In this document: positions 23,687-35,750 of the stretch, one piece after another
How positions within the stretch are numbered: the stretch's first letter is position 1
Layout: every line of letters begins with the position of its first letter
Origin: Amaranthus tricolor
Taxonomy: Eukaryota; Streptophyta; Magnoliopsida; Caryophyllales; Amaranthaceae
Assembly: GCF_026212465.1 (NCBI RefSeq)
Contig: NC_080050.1
Location: 33,312,111-33,376,110, forward strand
Direction of reading: 5' to 3'
DNA: 64,000 nt
Made by a program: the position numbers and the translations under genes
Notes under the pieces: generated by a model
The model's database searches: none
Seen by the model: only the letters and a program-made list of their open reading frames with translations
What the model was told of the DNA's origin: nothing

Positions 23687-23806
23687 GGGTGCGATCATAC
23701 CAGCACTAATGCACCGGATCCCATCAGAACTCCGCAGTTAAGCGTGCTTGGGCGAGAGTAGTACTAGGATGGGTGACCTCCTGGGAAGTCCTCGTGTTGC
23801 ACCCCT
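23687..23806 (+). rRNA. 5S rRNA: 5S ribosomal RNA, copy +35
   Basis: Consensus. Next start 681 bp on; first interval of the block shared with the - arm. Confidence 0.98.
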
Positions 23807-24367
23807 TTTTCCGTTCTTTTTTTTTTTTTTTAATTTTTTTTTTTTTTTTTTTTGTTTCCGCTGCACTTGAGCAAGAGCCATTTCAGTGATTATGGTAATA
23901 TAATCCTTGGAAGTAATTTTATTTATAAAAATATAACTCGCAACCGGGCCCCGGCCTCGAATTCACGGGCACTCGAAAGGTAGGACCCGTTGAGGCGGGT
24001 CGATGCGCATGCGAACGAATTGTTCGAAAGAGGCGTGCATCGGTGCGTTCGCGTAAGCGGAAATTGCACCGGATCCCGTCGGAACTCCCCGCGGAAGCGT
24101 GCCCGGCGTGGATGGCCTCTTGATTTCCAAGTGTTGCGCGGATTTCTTAAATATTTCGTCGTTTTTTTGTTGCGAGTTCACCTGGCTTTTACAGCCGGCG
24201 GACTCTTTTGTGAATCGGACAATACCGGGAGGGTGAAAAACAGTATTTGGGAAGAAGAAGGCTCGAAATAAGGGGTCTCGGTTGCGAATTTACGAGCTTC
24301 GGAATGCTCTGGTTTTTTACTTTTGGGCGGCAACGCGCATGTAATCAAATTGTTACGGTGATTGAAC

Positions 24368-24487
24368 GGGTGCGATCATACCAGCACTAATGCACCGGAT
24401 CCCATCAGAACTCCGCAGTTAAGCGTGCTTGGGCGAGAGTAGTACTAGGATGGGTGACCTCCTGGGAAGTCCTCGTGTTGCACCCCT
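24368..24487 (+). rRNA. 5S rRNA: 5S ribosomal RNA, copy +36
   Basis: Consensus. Next start 680 bp on. Confidence 0.98.
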
Positions 24488-25047
24488 TTTTCCGTTCTTT
24501 TTTTTTTTTTTTAATTTTTTTTTTTTTTTTTTTGTTTCCGCTGCACTTGAGCAAGAGCCATTTCAGTGATTATGGTAATATAATCCTTGGAAGTAATTTT
24601 ATTTATAAAAATATAACTCGCAACCGGGCCCCGGCCTCGAATTCACGGGCACTCGAAAGGTAGGACCCGTTGAGGCGGGTCGATGCGCATGCGAACGAAT
24701 TGTTCGAAAGAGGCGTGCATCGGTGCGTTCGCGTAAGCGGAAATTGCACCGGATCCCGTCGGAACTCCCCGCGGAAGCGTGCCCGGCGTGGATGGCCTCT
24801 TGATTTCCAAGTGTTGCGCGGATTTCTTAAATATTTCGTCGTTTTTTTGTTGCGAGTTCACCTGGCTTTTACAGCCGGCGGACTCTTTTGTGAATCGGAC
24901 AATACCGGGAGGGTGAAAAACAGTATTTGGGAAGAAGAAGGCTCGAAATAAGGGGTCTCGGTTGCGAATTTACGAGCTTCGGAATGCTCTGGTTTTTTAC
25001 TTTTGGGCGGCAACGCGCATGTAATCAAATTGTTACGGTGATTGAAC

Positions 25048-25167
25048 GGGTGCGATCATACCAGCACTAATGCACCGGATCCCATCAGAACTCCGCAGTT
25101 AAGCGTGCTTGGGCGAGAGTAGTACTAGGATGGGTGACCTCCTGGGAAGTCCTCGTGTTGCACCCCT
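25048..25167 (+). rRNA. 5S rRNA: 5S ribosomal RNA, copy +37
   Basis: Consensus. Next start 680 bp on. Confidence 0.98.
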
Positions 25168-25727
25168 TTTTCCGTTCTTTTTTTTTTTTTTTAATTTTTT
25201 TTTTTTTTTTTTTGTTTCCGCTGCACTTGAGCAAGAGCCATTTCAGTGATTATGGTAATATAATCCTTGGAAGTAATTTTATTTATAAAAATATAACTCG
25301 CAACCGGGCCCCGGCCTCGAATTCACGGGCACTCGAAAGGTAGGACCCGTTGAGGCGGGTCGATGCGCATGCGAACGAATTGTTCGAAAGAGGCGTGCAT
25401 CGGTGCGTTCGCGTAAGCGGAAATTGCACCGGATCCCGTCGGAACTCCCCGCGGAAGCGTGCCCGGCGTGGATGGCCTCTTGATTTCCAAGTGTTGCGCG
25501 GATTTCTTAAATATTTCGTCGTTTTTTTGTTGCGAGTTCACCTGGCTTTTACAGCCGGCGGACTCTTTTGTGAATCGGACAATACCGGGAGGGTGAAAAA
25601 CAGTATTTGGGAAGAAGAAGGCTCGAAATAAGGGGTCTCGGTTGCGAATTTACGAGCTTCGGAATGCTCTGGTTTTTTACTTTTGGGCGGCAACGCGCAT
25701 GTAATCAAATTGTTACGGTGATTGAAC

Positions 25728-25847
25728 GGGTGCGATCATACCAGCACTAATGCACCGGATCCCATCAGAACTCCGCAGTTAAGCGTGCTTGGGCGAGAGT
25801 AGTACTAGGATGGGTGACCTCCTGGGAAGTCCTCGTGTTGCACCCCT
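25728..25847 (+). rRNA. 5S rRNA: 5S ribosomal RNA, copy +38
   Basis: Consensus. Next start 680 bp on. Confidence 0.98.
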
Positions 25848-26407
25848 TTTTCCGTTCTTTTTTTTTTTTTTTAATTTTTTTTTTTTTTTTTTTGTTTCCG
25901 CTGCACTTGAGCAAGAGCCATTTCAGTGATTATGGTAATATAATCCTTGGAAGTAATTTTATTTATAAAAATATAACTCGCAACCGGGCCCCGGCCTCGA
26001 ATTCACGGGCACTCGAAAGGTAGGACCCGTTGAGGCGGGTCGATGCGCATGCGAACGAATTGTTCGAAAGAGGCGTGCATCGGTGCGTTCGCGTAAGCGG
26101 AAATTGCACCGGATCCCGTCGGAACTCCCCGCGGAAGCGTGCCCGGCGTGGATGGCCTCTTGATTTCCAAGTGTTGCGCGGATTTCTTAAATATTTCGTC
26201 GTTTTTTTGTTGCGAGTTCACCTGGCTTTTACAGCCGGCGGACTCTTTTGTGAATCGGACAATACCGGGAGGGTGAAAAACAGTATTTGGGAAGAAGAAG
26301 GCTCGAAATAAGGGGTCTCGGTTGCGAATTTACGAGCTTCGGAATGCTCTGGTTTTTTACTTTTGGGCGGCAACGCGCATGTAATCAAATTGTTACGGTG
26401 ATTGAAC

Positions 26408-26527
26408 GGGTGCGATCATACCAGCACTAATGCACCGGATCCCATCAGAACTCCGCAGTTAAGCGTGCTTGGGCGAGAGTAGTACTAGGATGGGTGACCT
26501 CCTGGGAAGTCCTCGTGTTGCACCCCT
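26408..26527 (+). rRNA. 5S rRNA: 5S ribosomal RNA, copy +39
   Basis: Consensus. Next start 680 bp on. Confidence 0.98.
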
Positions 26528-27087
26528 TTTTCCGTTCTTTTTTTTTTTTTTTAATTTTTTTTTTTTTTTTTTTGTTTCCGCTGCACTTGAGCAAGAGCCA
26601 TTTCAGTGATTATGGTAATATAATCCTTGGAAGTAATTTTATTTATAAAAATATAACTCGCAACCGGGCCCCGGCCTCGAATTCACGGGCACTCGAAAGG
26701 TAGGACCCGTTGAGGCGGGTCGATGCGCATGCGAACGAATTGTTCGAAAGAGGCGTGCATCGGTGCGTTCGCGTAAGCGGAAATTGCACCGGATCCCGTC
26801 GGAACTCCCCGCGGAAGCGTGCCCGGCGTGGATGGCCTCTTGATTTCCAAGTGTTGCGCGGATTTCTTAAATATTTCGTCGTTTTTTTGTTGCGAGTTCA
26901 CCTGGCTTTTACAGCCGGCGGACTCTTTTGTGAATCGGACAATACCGGGAGGGTGAAAAACAGTATTTGGGAAGAAGAAGGCTCGAAATAAGGGGTCTCG
27001 GTTGCGAATTTACGAGCTTCGGAATGCTCTGGTTTTTTACTTTTGGGCGGCAACGCGCATGTAATCAAATTGTTACGGTGATTGAAC

Positions 27088-27207
27088 GGGTGCGATCATA
27101 CCAGCACTAATGCACCGGATCCCATCAGAACTCCGCAGTTAAGCGTGCTTGGGCGAGAGTAGTACTAGGATGGGTGACCTCCTGGGAAGTCCTCGTGTTG
27201 CACCCCT
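27088..27207 (+). rRNA. 5S rRNA: 5S ribosomal RNA, copy +40
   Basis: Consensus. Next start 681 bp on. Confidence 0.98.
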
Positions 27208-27768
27208 TTTTCCGTTCTTTTTTTTTTTTTTTAATTTTTTTTTTTTTTTTTTTTGTTTCCGCTGCACTTGAGCAAGAGCCATTTCAGTGATTATGGTAAT
27301 ATAATCCTTGGAAGTAATTTTATTTATAAAAATATAACTCGCAACCGGGCCCCGGCCTCGAATTCACGGGCACTCGAAAGGTAGGACCCGTTGAGGCGGG
27401 TCGATGCGCATGCGAACGAATTGTTCGAAAGAGGCGTGCATCGGTGCGTTCGCGTAAGCGGAAATTGCACCGGATCCCGTCGGAACTCCCCGCGGAAGCG
27501 TGCCCGGCGTGGATGGCCTCTTGATTTCCAAGTGTTGCGCGGATTTCTTAAATATTTCGTCGTTTTTTTGTTGCGAGTTCACCTGGCTTTTACAGCCGGC
27601 GGACTCTTTTGTGAATCGGACAATACCGGGAGGGTGAAAAACAGTATTTGGGAAGAAGAAGGCTCGAAATAAGGGGTCTCGGTTGCGAATTTACGAGCTT
27701 CGGAATGCTCTGGTTTTTTACTTTTGGGCGGCAACGCGCATGTAATCAAATTGTTACGGTGATTGAAC

Positions 27769-27888
27769 GGGTGCGATCATACCAGCACTAATGCACCGGA
27801 TCCCATCAGAACTCCGCAGTTAAGCGTGCTTGGGCGAGAGTAGTACTAGGATGGGTGACCTCCTGGGAAGTCCTCGTGTTGCACCCCT
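27769..27888 (+). rRNA. 5S rRNA: 5S ribosomal RNA, copy +41
   Basis: Consensus. Next start 680 bp on. Confidence 0.98.
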
Positions 27889-28448
27889 TTTTCCGTTCTT
27901 TTTTTTTTTTTTTAATTTTTTTTTTTTTTTTTTTGTTTCCGCTGCACTTGAGCAAGAGCCATTTCAGTGATTATGGTAATATAATCCTTGGAAGTAATTT
28001 TATTTATAAAAATATAACTCGCAACCGGGCCCCGGCCTCGAATTCACGGGCACTCGAAAGGTAGGACCCGTTGAGGCGGGTCGATGCGCATGCGAACGAA
28101 TTGTTCGAAAGAGGCGTGCATCGGTGCGTTCGCGTAAGCGGAAATTGCACCGGATCCCGTCGGAACTCCCCGCGGAAGCGTGCCCGGCGTGGATGGCCTC
28201 TTGATTTCCAAGTGTTGCGCGGATTTCTTAAATATTTCGTCGTTTTTTTGTTGCGAGTTCACCTGGCTTTTACAGCCGGCGGACTCTTTTGTGAATCGGA
28301 CAATACCGGGAGGGTGAAAAACAGTATTTGGGAAGAAGAAGGCTCGAAATAAGGGGTCTCGGTTGCGAATTTACGAGCTTCGGAATGCTCTGGTTTTTTA
28401 CTTTTGGGCGGCAACGCGCATGTAATCAAATTGTTACGGTGATTGAAC

Positions 28449-28568
28449 GGGTGCGATCATACCAGCACTAATGCACCGGATCCCATCAGAACTCCGCAGT
28501 TAAGCGTGCTTGGGCGAGAGTAGTACTAGGATGGGTGACCTCCTGGGAAGTCCTCGTGTTGCACCCCT
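28449..28568 (+). rRNA. 5S rRNA: 5S ribosomal RNA, copy +42
   Basis: Consensus. Next start 681 bp on, made of a 680 tract plus the spacer insertion at 28772. Confidence 0.98.
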
Positions 28569-28761
28569 TTTTCCGTTCTTTTTTTTTTTTTTTAATTTTT
28601 TTTTTTTTTTTTTTGTTTCCGCTGCACTTGAGCAAGAGCCATTTCAGTGATTATGGTAATATAATCCTTGGAAGTAATTTTATTTATAAAAATATAACTC
28701 GCAACCGGGCCCCGGCCTCGAATTCACGGGCACTCGAAAGGTAGGACCCGTTGAGGCGGGT

Positions 28762-28773
28762 CGATGCGCATCG
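28762..28773 (+). repeat. 12-bp perfect palindrome made by a 1-nt insertion (+ arm)
   Basis: The usual CGATGCGCATGC becomes CGATGCGCATCGC by an extra C at 28772, which gives the perfect palindrome CGATGCGCATCG. It is the only unit of the + arm with this change and lies in the spacer between genes +42 and +43. Confidence 0.9.
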
Positions 28774-29129
28774 CGAACGAATTGTTCGAAAGAGGCGTGC
28801 ATCGGTGCGTTCGCGTAAGCGGAAATTGCACCGGATCCCGTCGGAACTCCCCGCGGAAGCGTGCCCGGCGTGGATGGCCTCTTGATTTCCAAGTGTTGCG
28901 CGGATTTCTTAAATATTTCGTCGTTTTTTTGTTGCGAGTTCACCTGGCTTTTACAGCCGGCGGACTCTTTTGTGAATCGGACAATACCGGGAGGGTGAAA
29001 AACAGTATTTGGGAAGAAGAAGGCTCGAAATAAGGGGTCTCGGTTGCGAATTTACGAGCTTCGGAATGCTCTGGTTTTTTACTTTTGGGCGGCAACGCGC
29101 ATGTAATCAAATTGTTACGGTGATTGAAC

Positions 29130-29249
29130 GGGTGCGATCATACCAGCACTAATGCACCGGATCCCATCAGAACTCCGCAGTTAAGCGTGCTTGGGCGAGA
29201 GTAGTACTAGGATGGGTGACCTCCTGGGAAGTCCTCGTGTTGCACCCCT
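29130..29249 (+). rRNA. 5S rRNA: 5S ribosomal RNA, copy +43
   Basis: Consensus. The palindrome-insertion variant lies in the spacer upstream of this gene. Next start 680 bp on. Confidence 0.98.
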
Positions 29250-29809
29250 TTTTCCGTTCTTTTTTTTTTTTTTTAATTTTTTTTTTTTTTTTTTTGTTTC
29301 CGCTGCACTTGAGCAAGAGCCATTTCAGTGATTATGGTAATATAATCCTTGGAAGTAATTTTATTTATAAAAATATAACTCGCAACCGGGCCCCGGCCTC
29401 GAATTCACGGGCACTCGAAAGGTAGGACCCGTTGAGGCGGGTCGATGCGCATGCGAACGAATTGTTCGAAAGAGGCGTGCATCGGTGCGTTCGCGTAAGC
29501 GGAAATTGCACCGGATCCCGTCGGAACTCCCCGCGGAAGCGTGCCCGGCGTGGATGGCCTCTTGATTTCCAAGTGTTGCGCGGATTTCTTAAATATTTCG
29601 TCGTTTTTTTGTTGCGAGTTCACCTGGCTTTTACAGCCGGCGGACTCTTTTGTGAATCGGACAATACCGGGAGGGTGAAAAACAGTATTTGGGAAGAAGA
29701 AGGCTCGAAATAAGGGGTCTCGGTTGCGAATTTACGAGCTTCGGAATGCTCTGGTTTTTTACTTTTGGGCGGCAACGCGCATGTAATCAAATTGTTACGG
29801 TGATTGAAC

Positions 29810-29929
29810 GGGTGCGATCATACCAGCACTAATGCACCGGATCCCATCAGAACTCCGCAGTTAAGCGTGCTTGGGCGAGAGTAGTACTAGGATGGGTGAC
29901 CTCCTGGGAAGTCCTCGTGTTGCACCCCT
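29810..29929 (+). rRNA. 5S rRNA: 5S ribosomal RNA, copy +44
   Basis: Consensus. Next start 680 bp on. Confidence 0.98.
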
Positions 29930-30489
29930 TTTTCCGTTCTTTTTTTTTTTTTTTAATTTTTTTTTTTTTTTTTTTGTTTCCGCTGCACTTGAGCAAGAGC
30001 CATTTCAGTGATTATGGTAATATAATCCTTGGAAGTAATTTTATTTATAAAAATATAACTCGCAACCGGGCCCCGGCCTCGAATTCACGGGCACTCGAAA
30101 GGTAGGACCCGTTGAGGCGGGTCGATGCGCATGCGAACGAATTGTTCGAAAGAGGCGTGCATCGGTGCGTTCGCGTAAGCGGAAATTGCACCGGATCCCG
30201 TCGGAACTCCCCGCGGAAGCGTGCCCGGCGTGGATGGCCTCTTGATTTCCAAGTGTTGCGCGGATTTCTTAAATATTTCGTCGTTTTTTTGTTGCGAGTT
30301 CACCTGGCTTTTACAGCCGGCGGACTCTTTTGTGAATCGGACAATACCGGGAGGGTGAAAAACAGTATTTGGGAAGAAGAAGGCTCGAAATAAGGGGTCT
30401 CGGTTGCGAATTTACGAGCTTCGGAATGCTCTGGTTTTTTACTTTTGGGCGGCAACGCGCATGTAATCAAATTGTTACGGTGATTGAAC

Positions 30490-30609
30490 GGGTGCGATCA
30501 TACCAGCACTAATGCACCGGATCCCATCAGAACTCCGCAGTTAAGCGTGCTTGGGCGAGAGTAGTACTAGGATGGGTGACCTCCTGGGAAGTCCTCGTGT
30601 TGCACCCCT
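30490..30609 (+). rRNA. 5S rRNA: 5S ribosomal RNA, copy +45 (last before gap)
   Basis: Consensus gene with its T5 terminator; the sequence stops at 30621, two bases into the poly-T tract. Confidence 0.98.
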
Positions 30610-30621
30610 TTTTCCGTTCTT

Positions 30622-30721
30622 NNNNNNNNNNNNNNNNNNNNNNNNNNNNNNNNNNNNNNNNNNNNNNNNNNNNNNNNNNNNNNNNNNNNNNNNNNNNNNN
30701 NNNNNNNNNNNNNNNNNNNNN
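30622..30721. other. assembly gap of exactly 100 N between convergent arms
   Basis: One hundred N bases. The round number is the usual placeholder for a gap of unknown length, so the real distance and even the orientation of the neighbouring contigs are not established by this sequence. The left flank stops two bases into the poly-T tract after gene +45. The right flank starts in mid-spacer of a - strand unit. Both flanks lie downstream of a 5S gene. Confidence 0.99.
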
Positions 30722-30865
30722 GGCCCGGTTGCGAGTTATATTTTTATAAATAAAATTACTTCCAAGGATTATATTACCATAATCACTGAAATGGCTCTTG
30801 CTCAAGTGCAGCGGAAACAAAAAAAAAAAAAAAAAAAATTAAAAAAAAAAAAAAAGAACGGAAAA

Positions 30866-30985
30866 AGGGGTGCAACACGAGGACTTCCCAGGAGGTCACC
30901 CATCCTAGTACTACTCTCGCCCAAGCACGCTTAACTGCGGAGTTCTGATGGGATCCGGTGCATTAGTGCTGGTATGATCGCACCC
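30866..30985 (-). rRNA. 5S rRNA: 5S ribosomal RNA, copy -1 (first after gap)
   Basis: Consensus gene transcribed towards the gap; its T5 terminator, poly-T tract and about 85 bp of spacer A survive before the gap. Confidence 0.98.
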
Positions 30986-31209
30986 GTTCAATCACCGTAA
31001 CAATTTGATTACATGCGCGTTGCCGCCCAAAAGTAAAAAACCAGAGCATTCCGAAGCTCGTAAATTCGCAACCGAGACCCCTTATTTCGAGCCTTCTTCT
31101 TCCCAAATACTGTTTTTCACCCTCCCGGTATTGTCCGATTCACAAAAGAGTCCGCCGGCTGTAAAAGCCAGGTGAACTCGCAACAAAAAAACGACGAAAT
31201 ATTTAAGAA

Positions 31210-31312
31210 ATCCGCGCAACACTTGGAAATCAAGAGGCCATCCACGCCGGGCACGCTTCCGCGGGGAGTTCCGACGGGATCCGGTGCAATTTCCGCTTAC
31301 GCGAACGCACCG
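31210..31312 (-). pseudogene. psi-5S relic, first complete copy of the - arm
   Basis: Reverse-complement copy of the 103-bp relic, 225-327 bp upstream of gene -1. It looks identical to the + arm copies, including the 17-bp deletion and the BamHI site, so the relic is homogenised across both arms. Confidence 0.9.
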
Positions 31313-31546
31313 ATGCACGCCTCTTTCGAACAATTCGTTCGCATGCGCATCGACCCGCCTCAACGGGTCCTACCTTTCGAGTGCCCGTGAATTCGAGGCC
31401 GGGGCCCGGTTGCGAGTTATATTTTTATAAATAAAATTACTTCCAAGGATTATATTACCATAATCACTGAAATGGCTCTTGCTCAAGTGCAGCGGAAACA
31501 AAAAAAAAAAAAAAAAAAATTAAAAAAAAAAAAAAAGAACGGAAAA

Positions 31547-31666
31547 AGGGGTGCAACACGAGGACTTCCCAGGAGGTCACCCATCCTAGTACTACTCTCG
31601 CCCAAGCACGCTTAACTGCGGAGTTCTGATGGGATCCGGTGCATTAGTGCTGGTATGATCGCACCC
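31547..31666 (-). rRNA. 5S rRNA: 5S ribosomal RNA, copy -2
   Basis: Consensus. 681 bp to the next downstream gene (-1). Confidence 0.98.
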
Positions 31667-32227
31667 GTTCAATCACCGTAACAATTTGATTACATGCGCG
31701 TTGCCGCCCAAAAGTAAAAAACCAGAGCATTCCGAAGCTCGTAAATTCGCAACCGAGACCCCTTATTTCGAGCCTTCTTCTTCCCAAATACTGTTTTTCA
31801 CCCTCCCGGTATTGTCCGATTCACAAAAGAGTCCGCCGGCTGTAAAAGCCAGGTGAACTCGCAACAAAAAAACGACGAAATATTTAAGAAATCCGCGCAA
31901 CACTTGGAAATCAAGAGGCCATCCACGCCGGGCACGCTTCCGCGGGGAGTTCCGACGGGATCCGGTGCAATTTCCGCTTACGCGAACGCACCGATGCACG
32001 CCTCTTTCGAACAATTCGTTCGCATGCGCATCGACCCGCCTCAACGGGTCCTACCTTTCGAGTGCCCGTGAATTCGAGGCCGGGGCCCGGTTGCGAGTTA
32101 TATTTTTATAAATAAAATTACTTCCAAGGATTATATTACCATAATCACTGAAATGGCTCTTGCTCAAGTGCAGCGGAAACAAAAAAAAAAAAAAAAAAAA
32201 TTAAAAAAAAAAAAAAAGAACGGAAAA

Positions 32228-32347
32228 AGGGGTGCAACACGAGGACTTCCCAGGAGGTCACCCATCCTAGTACTACTCTCGCCCAAGCACGCTTAACTGC
32301 GGAGTTCTGATGGGATCCGGTGCATTAGTGCTGGTATGATCGCACCC
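32228..32347 (-). rRNA. 5S rRNA: 5S ribosomal RNA, copy -3
   Basis: Consensus. 681 bp to the downstream gene. Confidence 0.98.
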
Positions 32348-32907
32348 GTTCAATCACCGTAACAATTTGATTACATGCGCGTTGCCGCCCAAAAGTAAAA
32401 AACCAGAGCATTCCGAAGCTCGTAAATTCGCAACCGAGACCCCTTATTTCGAGCCTTCTTCTTCCCAAATACTGTTTTTCACCCTCCCGGTATTGTCCGA
32501 TTCACAAAAGAGTCCGCCGGCTGTAAAAGCCAGGTGAACTCGCAACAAAAAAACGACGAAATATTTAAGAAATCCGCGCAACACTTGGAAATCAAGAGGC
32601 CATCCACGCCGGGCACGCTTCCGCGGGGAGTTCCGACGGGATCCGGTGCAATTTCCGCTTACGCGAACGCACCGATGCACGCCTCTTTCGAACAATTCGT
32701 TCGCATGCGCATCGACCCGCCTCAACGGGTCCTACCTTTCGAGTGCCCGTGAATTCGAGGCCGGGGCCCGGTTGCGAGTTATATTTTTATAAATAAAATT
32801 ACTTCCAAGGATTATATTACCATAATCACTGAAATGGCTCTTGCTCAAGTGCAGCGGAAACAAAAAAAAAAAAAAAAAAATTAAAAAAAAAAAAAAAGAA
32901 CGGAAAA

Positions 32908-33027
32908 AGGGGTGCAACACGAGGACTTCCCAGGAGGTCACCCATCCTAGTACTACTCTCGCCCAAGCACGCTTAACTGCGGAGTTCTGATGGGATCCGG
33001 TGCATTAGTGCTGGTATGATCGCACCC
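32908..33027 (-). rRNA. 5S rRNA: 5S ribosomal RNA, copy -4
   Basis: Consensus. 680 bp to the downstream gene. Confidence 0.98.
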
Positions 33028-33588
33028 GTTCAATCACCGTAACAATTTGATTACATGCGCGTTGCCGCCCAAAAGTAAAAAACCAGAGCATTCCGAAGCT
33101 CGTAAATTCGCAACCGAGACCCCTTATTTCGAGCCTTCTTCTTCCCAAATACTGTTTTTCACCCTCCCGGTATTGTCCGATTCACAAAAGAGTCCGCCGG
33201 CTGTAAAAGCCAGGTGAACTCGCAACAAAAAAACGACGAAATATTTAAGAAATCCGCGCAACACTTGGAAATCAAGAGGCCATCCACGCCGGGCACGCTT
33301 CCGCGGGGAGTTCCGACGGGATCCGGTGCAATTTCCGCTTACGCGAACGCACCGATGCACGCCTCTTTCGAACAATTCGTTCGCATGCGCATCGACCCGC
33401 CTCAACGGGTCCTACCTTTCGAGTGCCCGTGAATTCGAGGCCGGGGCCCGGTTGCGAGTTATATTTTTATAAATAAAATTACTTCCAAGGATTATATTAC
33501 CATAATCACTGAAATGGCTCTTGCTCAAGTGCAGCGGAAACAAAAAAAAAAAAAAAAAAAATTAAAAAAAAAAAAAAAGAACGGAAAA

Positions 33589-33708
33589 AGGGGTGCAACA
33601 CGAGGACTTCCCAGGAGGTCACCCATCCTAGTACTACTCTCGCCCAAGCACGCTTAACTGCGGAGTTCTGATGGGATCCGGTGCATTAGTGCTGGTATGA
33701 TCGCACCC
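33589..33708 (-). rRNA. 5S rRNA: 5S ribosomal RNA, copy -5
   Basis: Consensus. 681 bp to the downstream gene. Confidence 0.98.
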
Positions 33709-34268
33709 GTTCAATCACCGTAACAATTTGATTACATGCGCGTTGCCGCCCAAAAGTAAAAAACCAGAGCATTCCGAAGCTCGTAAATTCGCAACCGAGA
33801 CCCCTTATTTCGAGCCTTCTTCTTCCCAAATACTGTTTTTCACCCTCCCGGTATTGTCCGATTCACAAAAGAGTCCGCCGGCTGTAAAAGCCAGGTGAAC
33901 TCGCAACAAAAAAACGACGAAATATTTAAGAAATCCGCGCAACACTTGGAAATCAAGAGGCCATCCACGCCGGGCACGCTTCCGCGGGGAGTTCCGACGG
34001 GATCCGGTGCAATTTCCGCTTACGCGAACGCACCGATGCACGCCTCTTTCGAACAATTCGTTCGCATGCGCATCGACCCGCCTCAACGGGTCCTACCTTT
34101 CGAGTGCCCGTGAATTCGAGGCCGGGGCCCGGTTGCGAGTTATATTTTTATAAATAAAATTACTTCCAAGGATTATATTACCATAATCACTGAAATGGCT
34201 CTTGCTCAAGTGCAGCGGAAACAAAAAAAAAAAAAAAAAAATTAAAAAAAAAAAAAAAGAACGGAAAA

Positions 34269-34388
34269 AGGGGTGCAACACGAGGACTTCCCAGGAGGTC
34301 ACCCATCCTAGTACTACTCTCGCCCAAGCACGCTTAACTGCGGAGTTCTGATGGGATCCGGTGCATTAGTGCTGGTATGATCGCACCC
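34269..34388 (-). rRNA. 5S rRNA: 5S ribosomal RNA, copy -6
   Basis: Consensus. 680 bp to the downstream gene. Confidence 0.98.
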
Positions 34389-34949
34389 GTTCAATCACCG
34401 TAACAATTTGATTACATGCGCGTTGCCGCCCAAAAGTAAAAAACCAGAGCATTCCGAAGCTCGTAAATTCGCAACCGAGACCCCTTATTTCGAGCCTTCT
34501 TCTTCCCAAATACTGTTTTTCACCCTCCCGGTATTGTCCGATTCACAAAAGAGTCCGCCGGCTGTAAAAGCCAGGTGAACTCGCAACAAAAAAACGACGA
34601 AATATTTAAGAAATCCGCGCAACACTTGGAAATCAAGAGGCCATCCACGCCGGGCACGCTTCCGCGGGGAGTTCCGACGGGATCCGGTGCAATTTCCGCT
34701 TACGCGAACGCACCGATGCACGCCTCTTTCGAACAATTCGTTCGCATGCGCATCGACCCGCCTCAACGGGTCCTACCTTTCGAGTGCCCGTGAATTCGAG
34801 GCCGGGGCCCGGTTGCGAGTTATATTTTTATAAATAAAATTACTTCCAAGGATTATATTACCATAATCACTGAAATGGCTCTTGCTCAAGTGCAGCGGAA
34901 ACAAAAAAAAAAAAAAAAAAAATTAAAAAAAAAAAAAAAGAACGGAAAA

Positions 34950-35069
34950 AGGGGTGCAACACGAGGACTTCCCAGGAGGTCACCCATCCTAGTACTACTC
35001 TCGCCCAAGCACGCTTAACTGCGGAGTTCTGATGGGATCCGGTGCATTAGTGCTGGTATGATCGCACCC
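34950..35069 (-). rRNA. 5S rRNA: 5S ribosomal RNA, copy -7
   Basis: Consensus. 681 bp to the downstream gene. Confidence 0.98.
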
Positions 35070-35630
35070 GTTCAATCACCGTAACAATTTGATTACATGC
35101 GCGTTGCCGCCCAAAAGTAAAAAACCAGAGCATTCCGAAGCTCGTAAATTCGCAACCGAGACCCCTTATTTCGAGCCTTCTTCTTCCCAAATACTGTTTT
35201 TCACCCTCCCGGTATTGTCCGATTCACAAAAGAGTCCGCCGGCTGTAAAAGCCAGGTGAACTCGCAACAAAAAAACGACGAAATATTTAAGAAATCCGCG
35301 CAACACTTGGAAATCAAGAGGCCATCCACGCCGGGCACGCTTCCGCGGGGAGTTCCGACGGGATCCGGTGCAATTTCCGCTTACGCGAACGCACCGATGC
35401 ACGCCTCTTTCGAACAATTCGTTCGCATGCGCATCGACCCGCCTCAACGGGTCCTACCTTTCGAGTGCCCGTGAATTCGAGGCCGGGGCCCGGTTGCGAG
35501 TTATATTTTTATAAATAAAATTACTTCCAAGGATTATATTACCATAATCACTGAAATGGCTCTTGCTCAAGTGCAGCGGAAACAAAAAAAAAAAAAAAAA
35601 AAATTAAAAAAAAAAAAAAAGAACGGAAAA

Positions 35631-35750
35631 AGGGGTGCAACACGAGGACTTCCCAGGAGGTCACCCATCCTAGTACTACTCTCGCCCAAGCACGCTTAAC
35701 TGCGGAGTTCTGATGGGATCCGGTGCATTAGTGCTGGTATGATCGCACCC
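35631..35750 (-). rRNA. 5S rRNA: 5S ribosomal RNA, copy -8
   Basis: Consensus. 681 bp to the downstream gene. Confidence 0.98.

Larger units (their letters stand above)
1..30621 (+). repeat. 5S rDNA tandem array, + arm (45 complete genes)
   Basis: Head-to-tail repeat whose unit is 5S gene, T5 run, bipartite poly-T tract, spacer, psi-5S relic, second spacer. Gene-to-gene distances are 682, 682, then 681 up to 19606 (with one 682 at 7347-8029). They are 680 for 19606-23006, 681 twice, then 680 with single 681 steps to the gap. Spacers look identical apart from poly-T length and one inserted C at 28772. The window opens inside the second T run (bases 1-20), so the array continues to the left. 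The psi-5S relic lies at gene start minus 327 to minus 225 in every unit. Confidence 0.98.

Noticed and set aside
30527..30934. Longer frames of 97 and 127 residues across the gap.
   Set aside because: They are open only because the N bases contain no stop codons.
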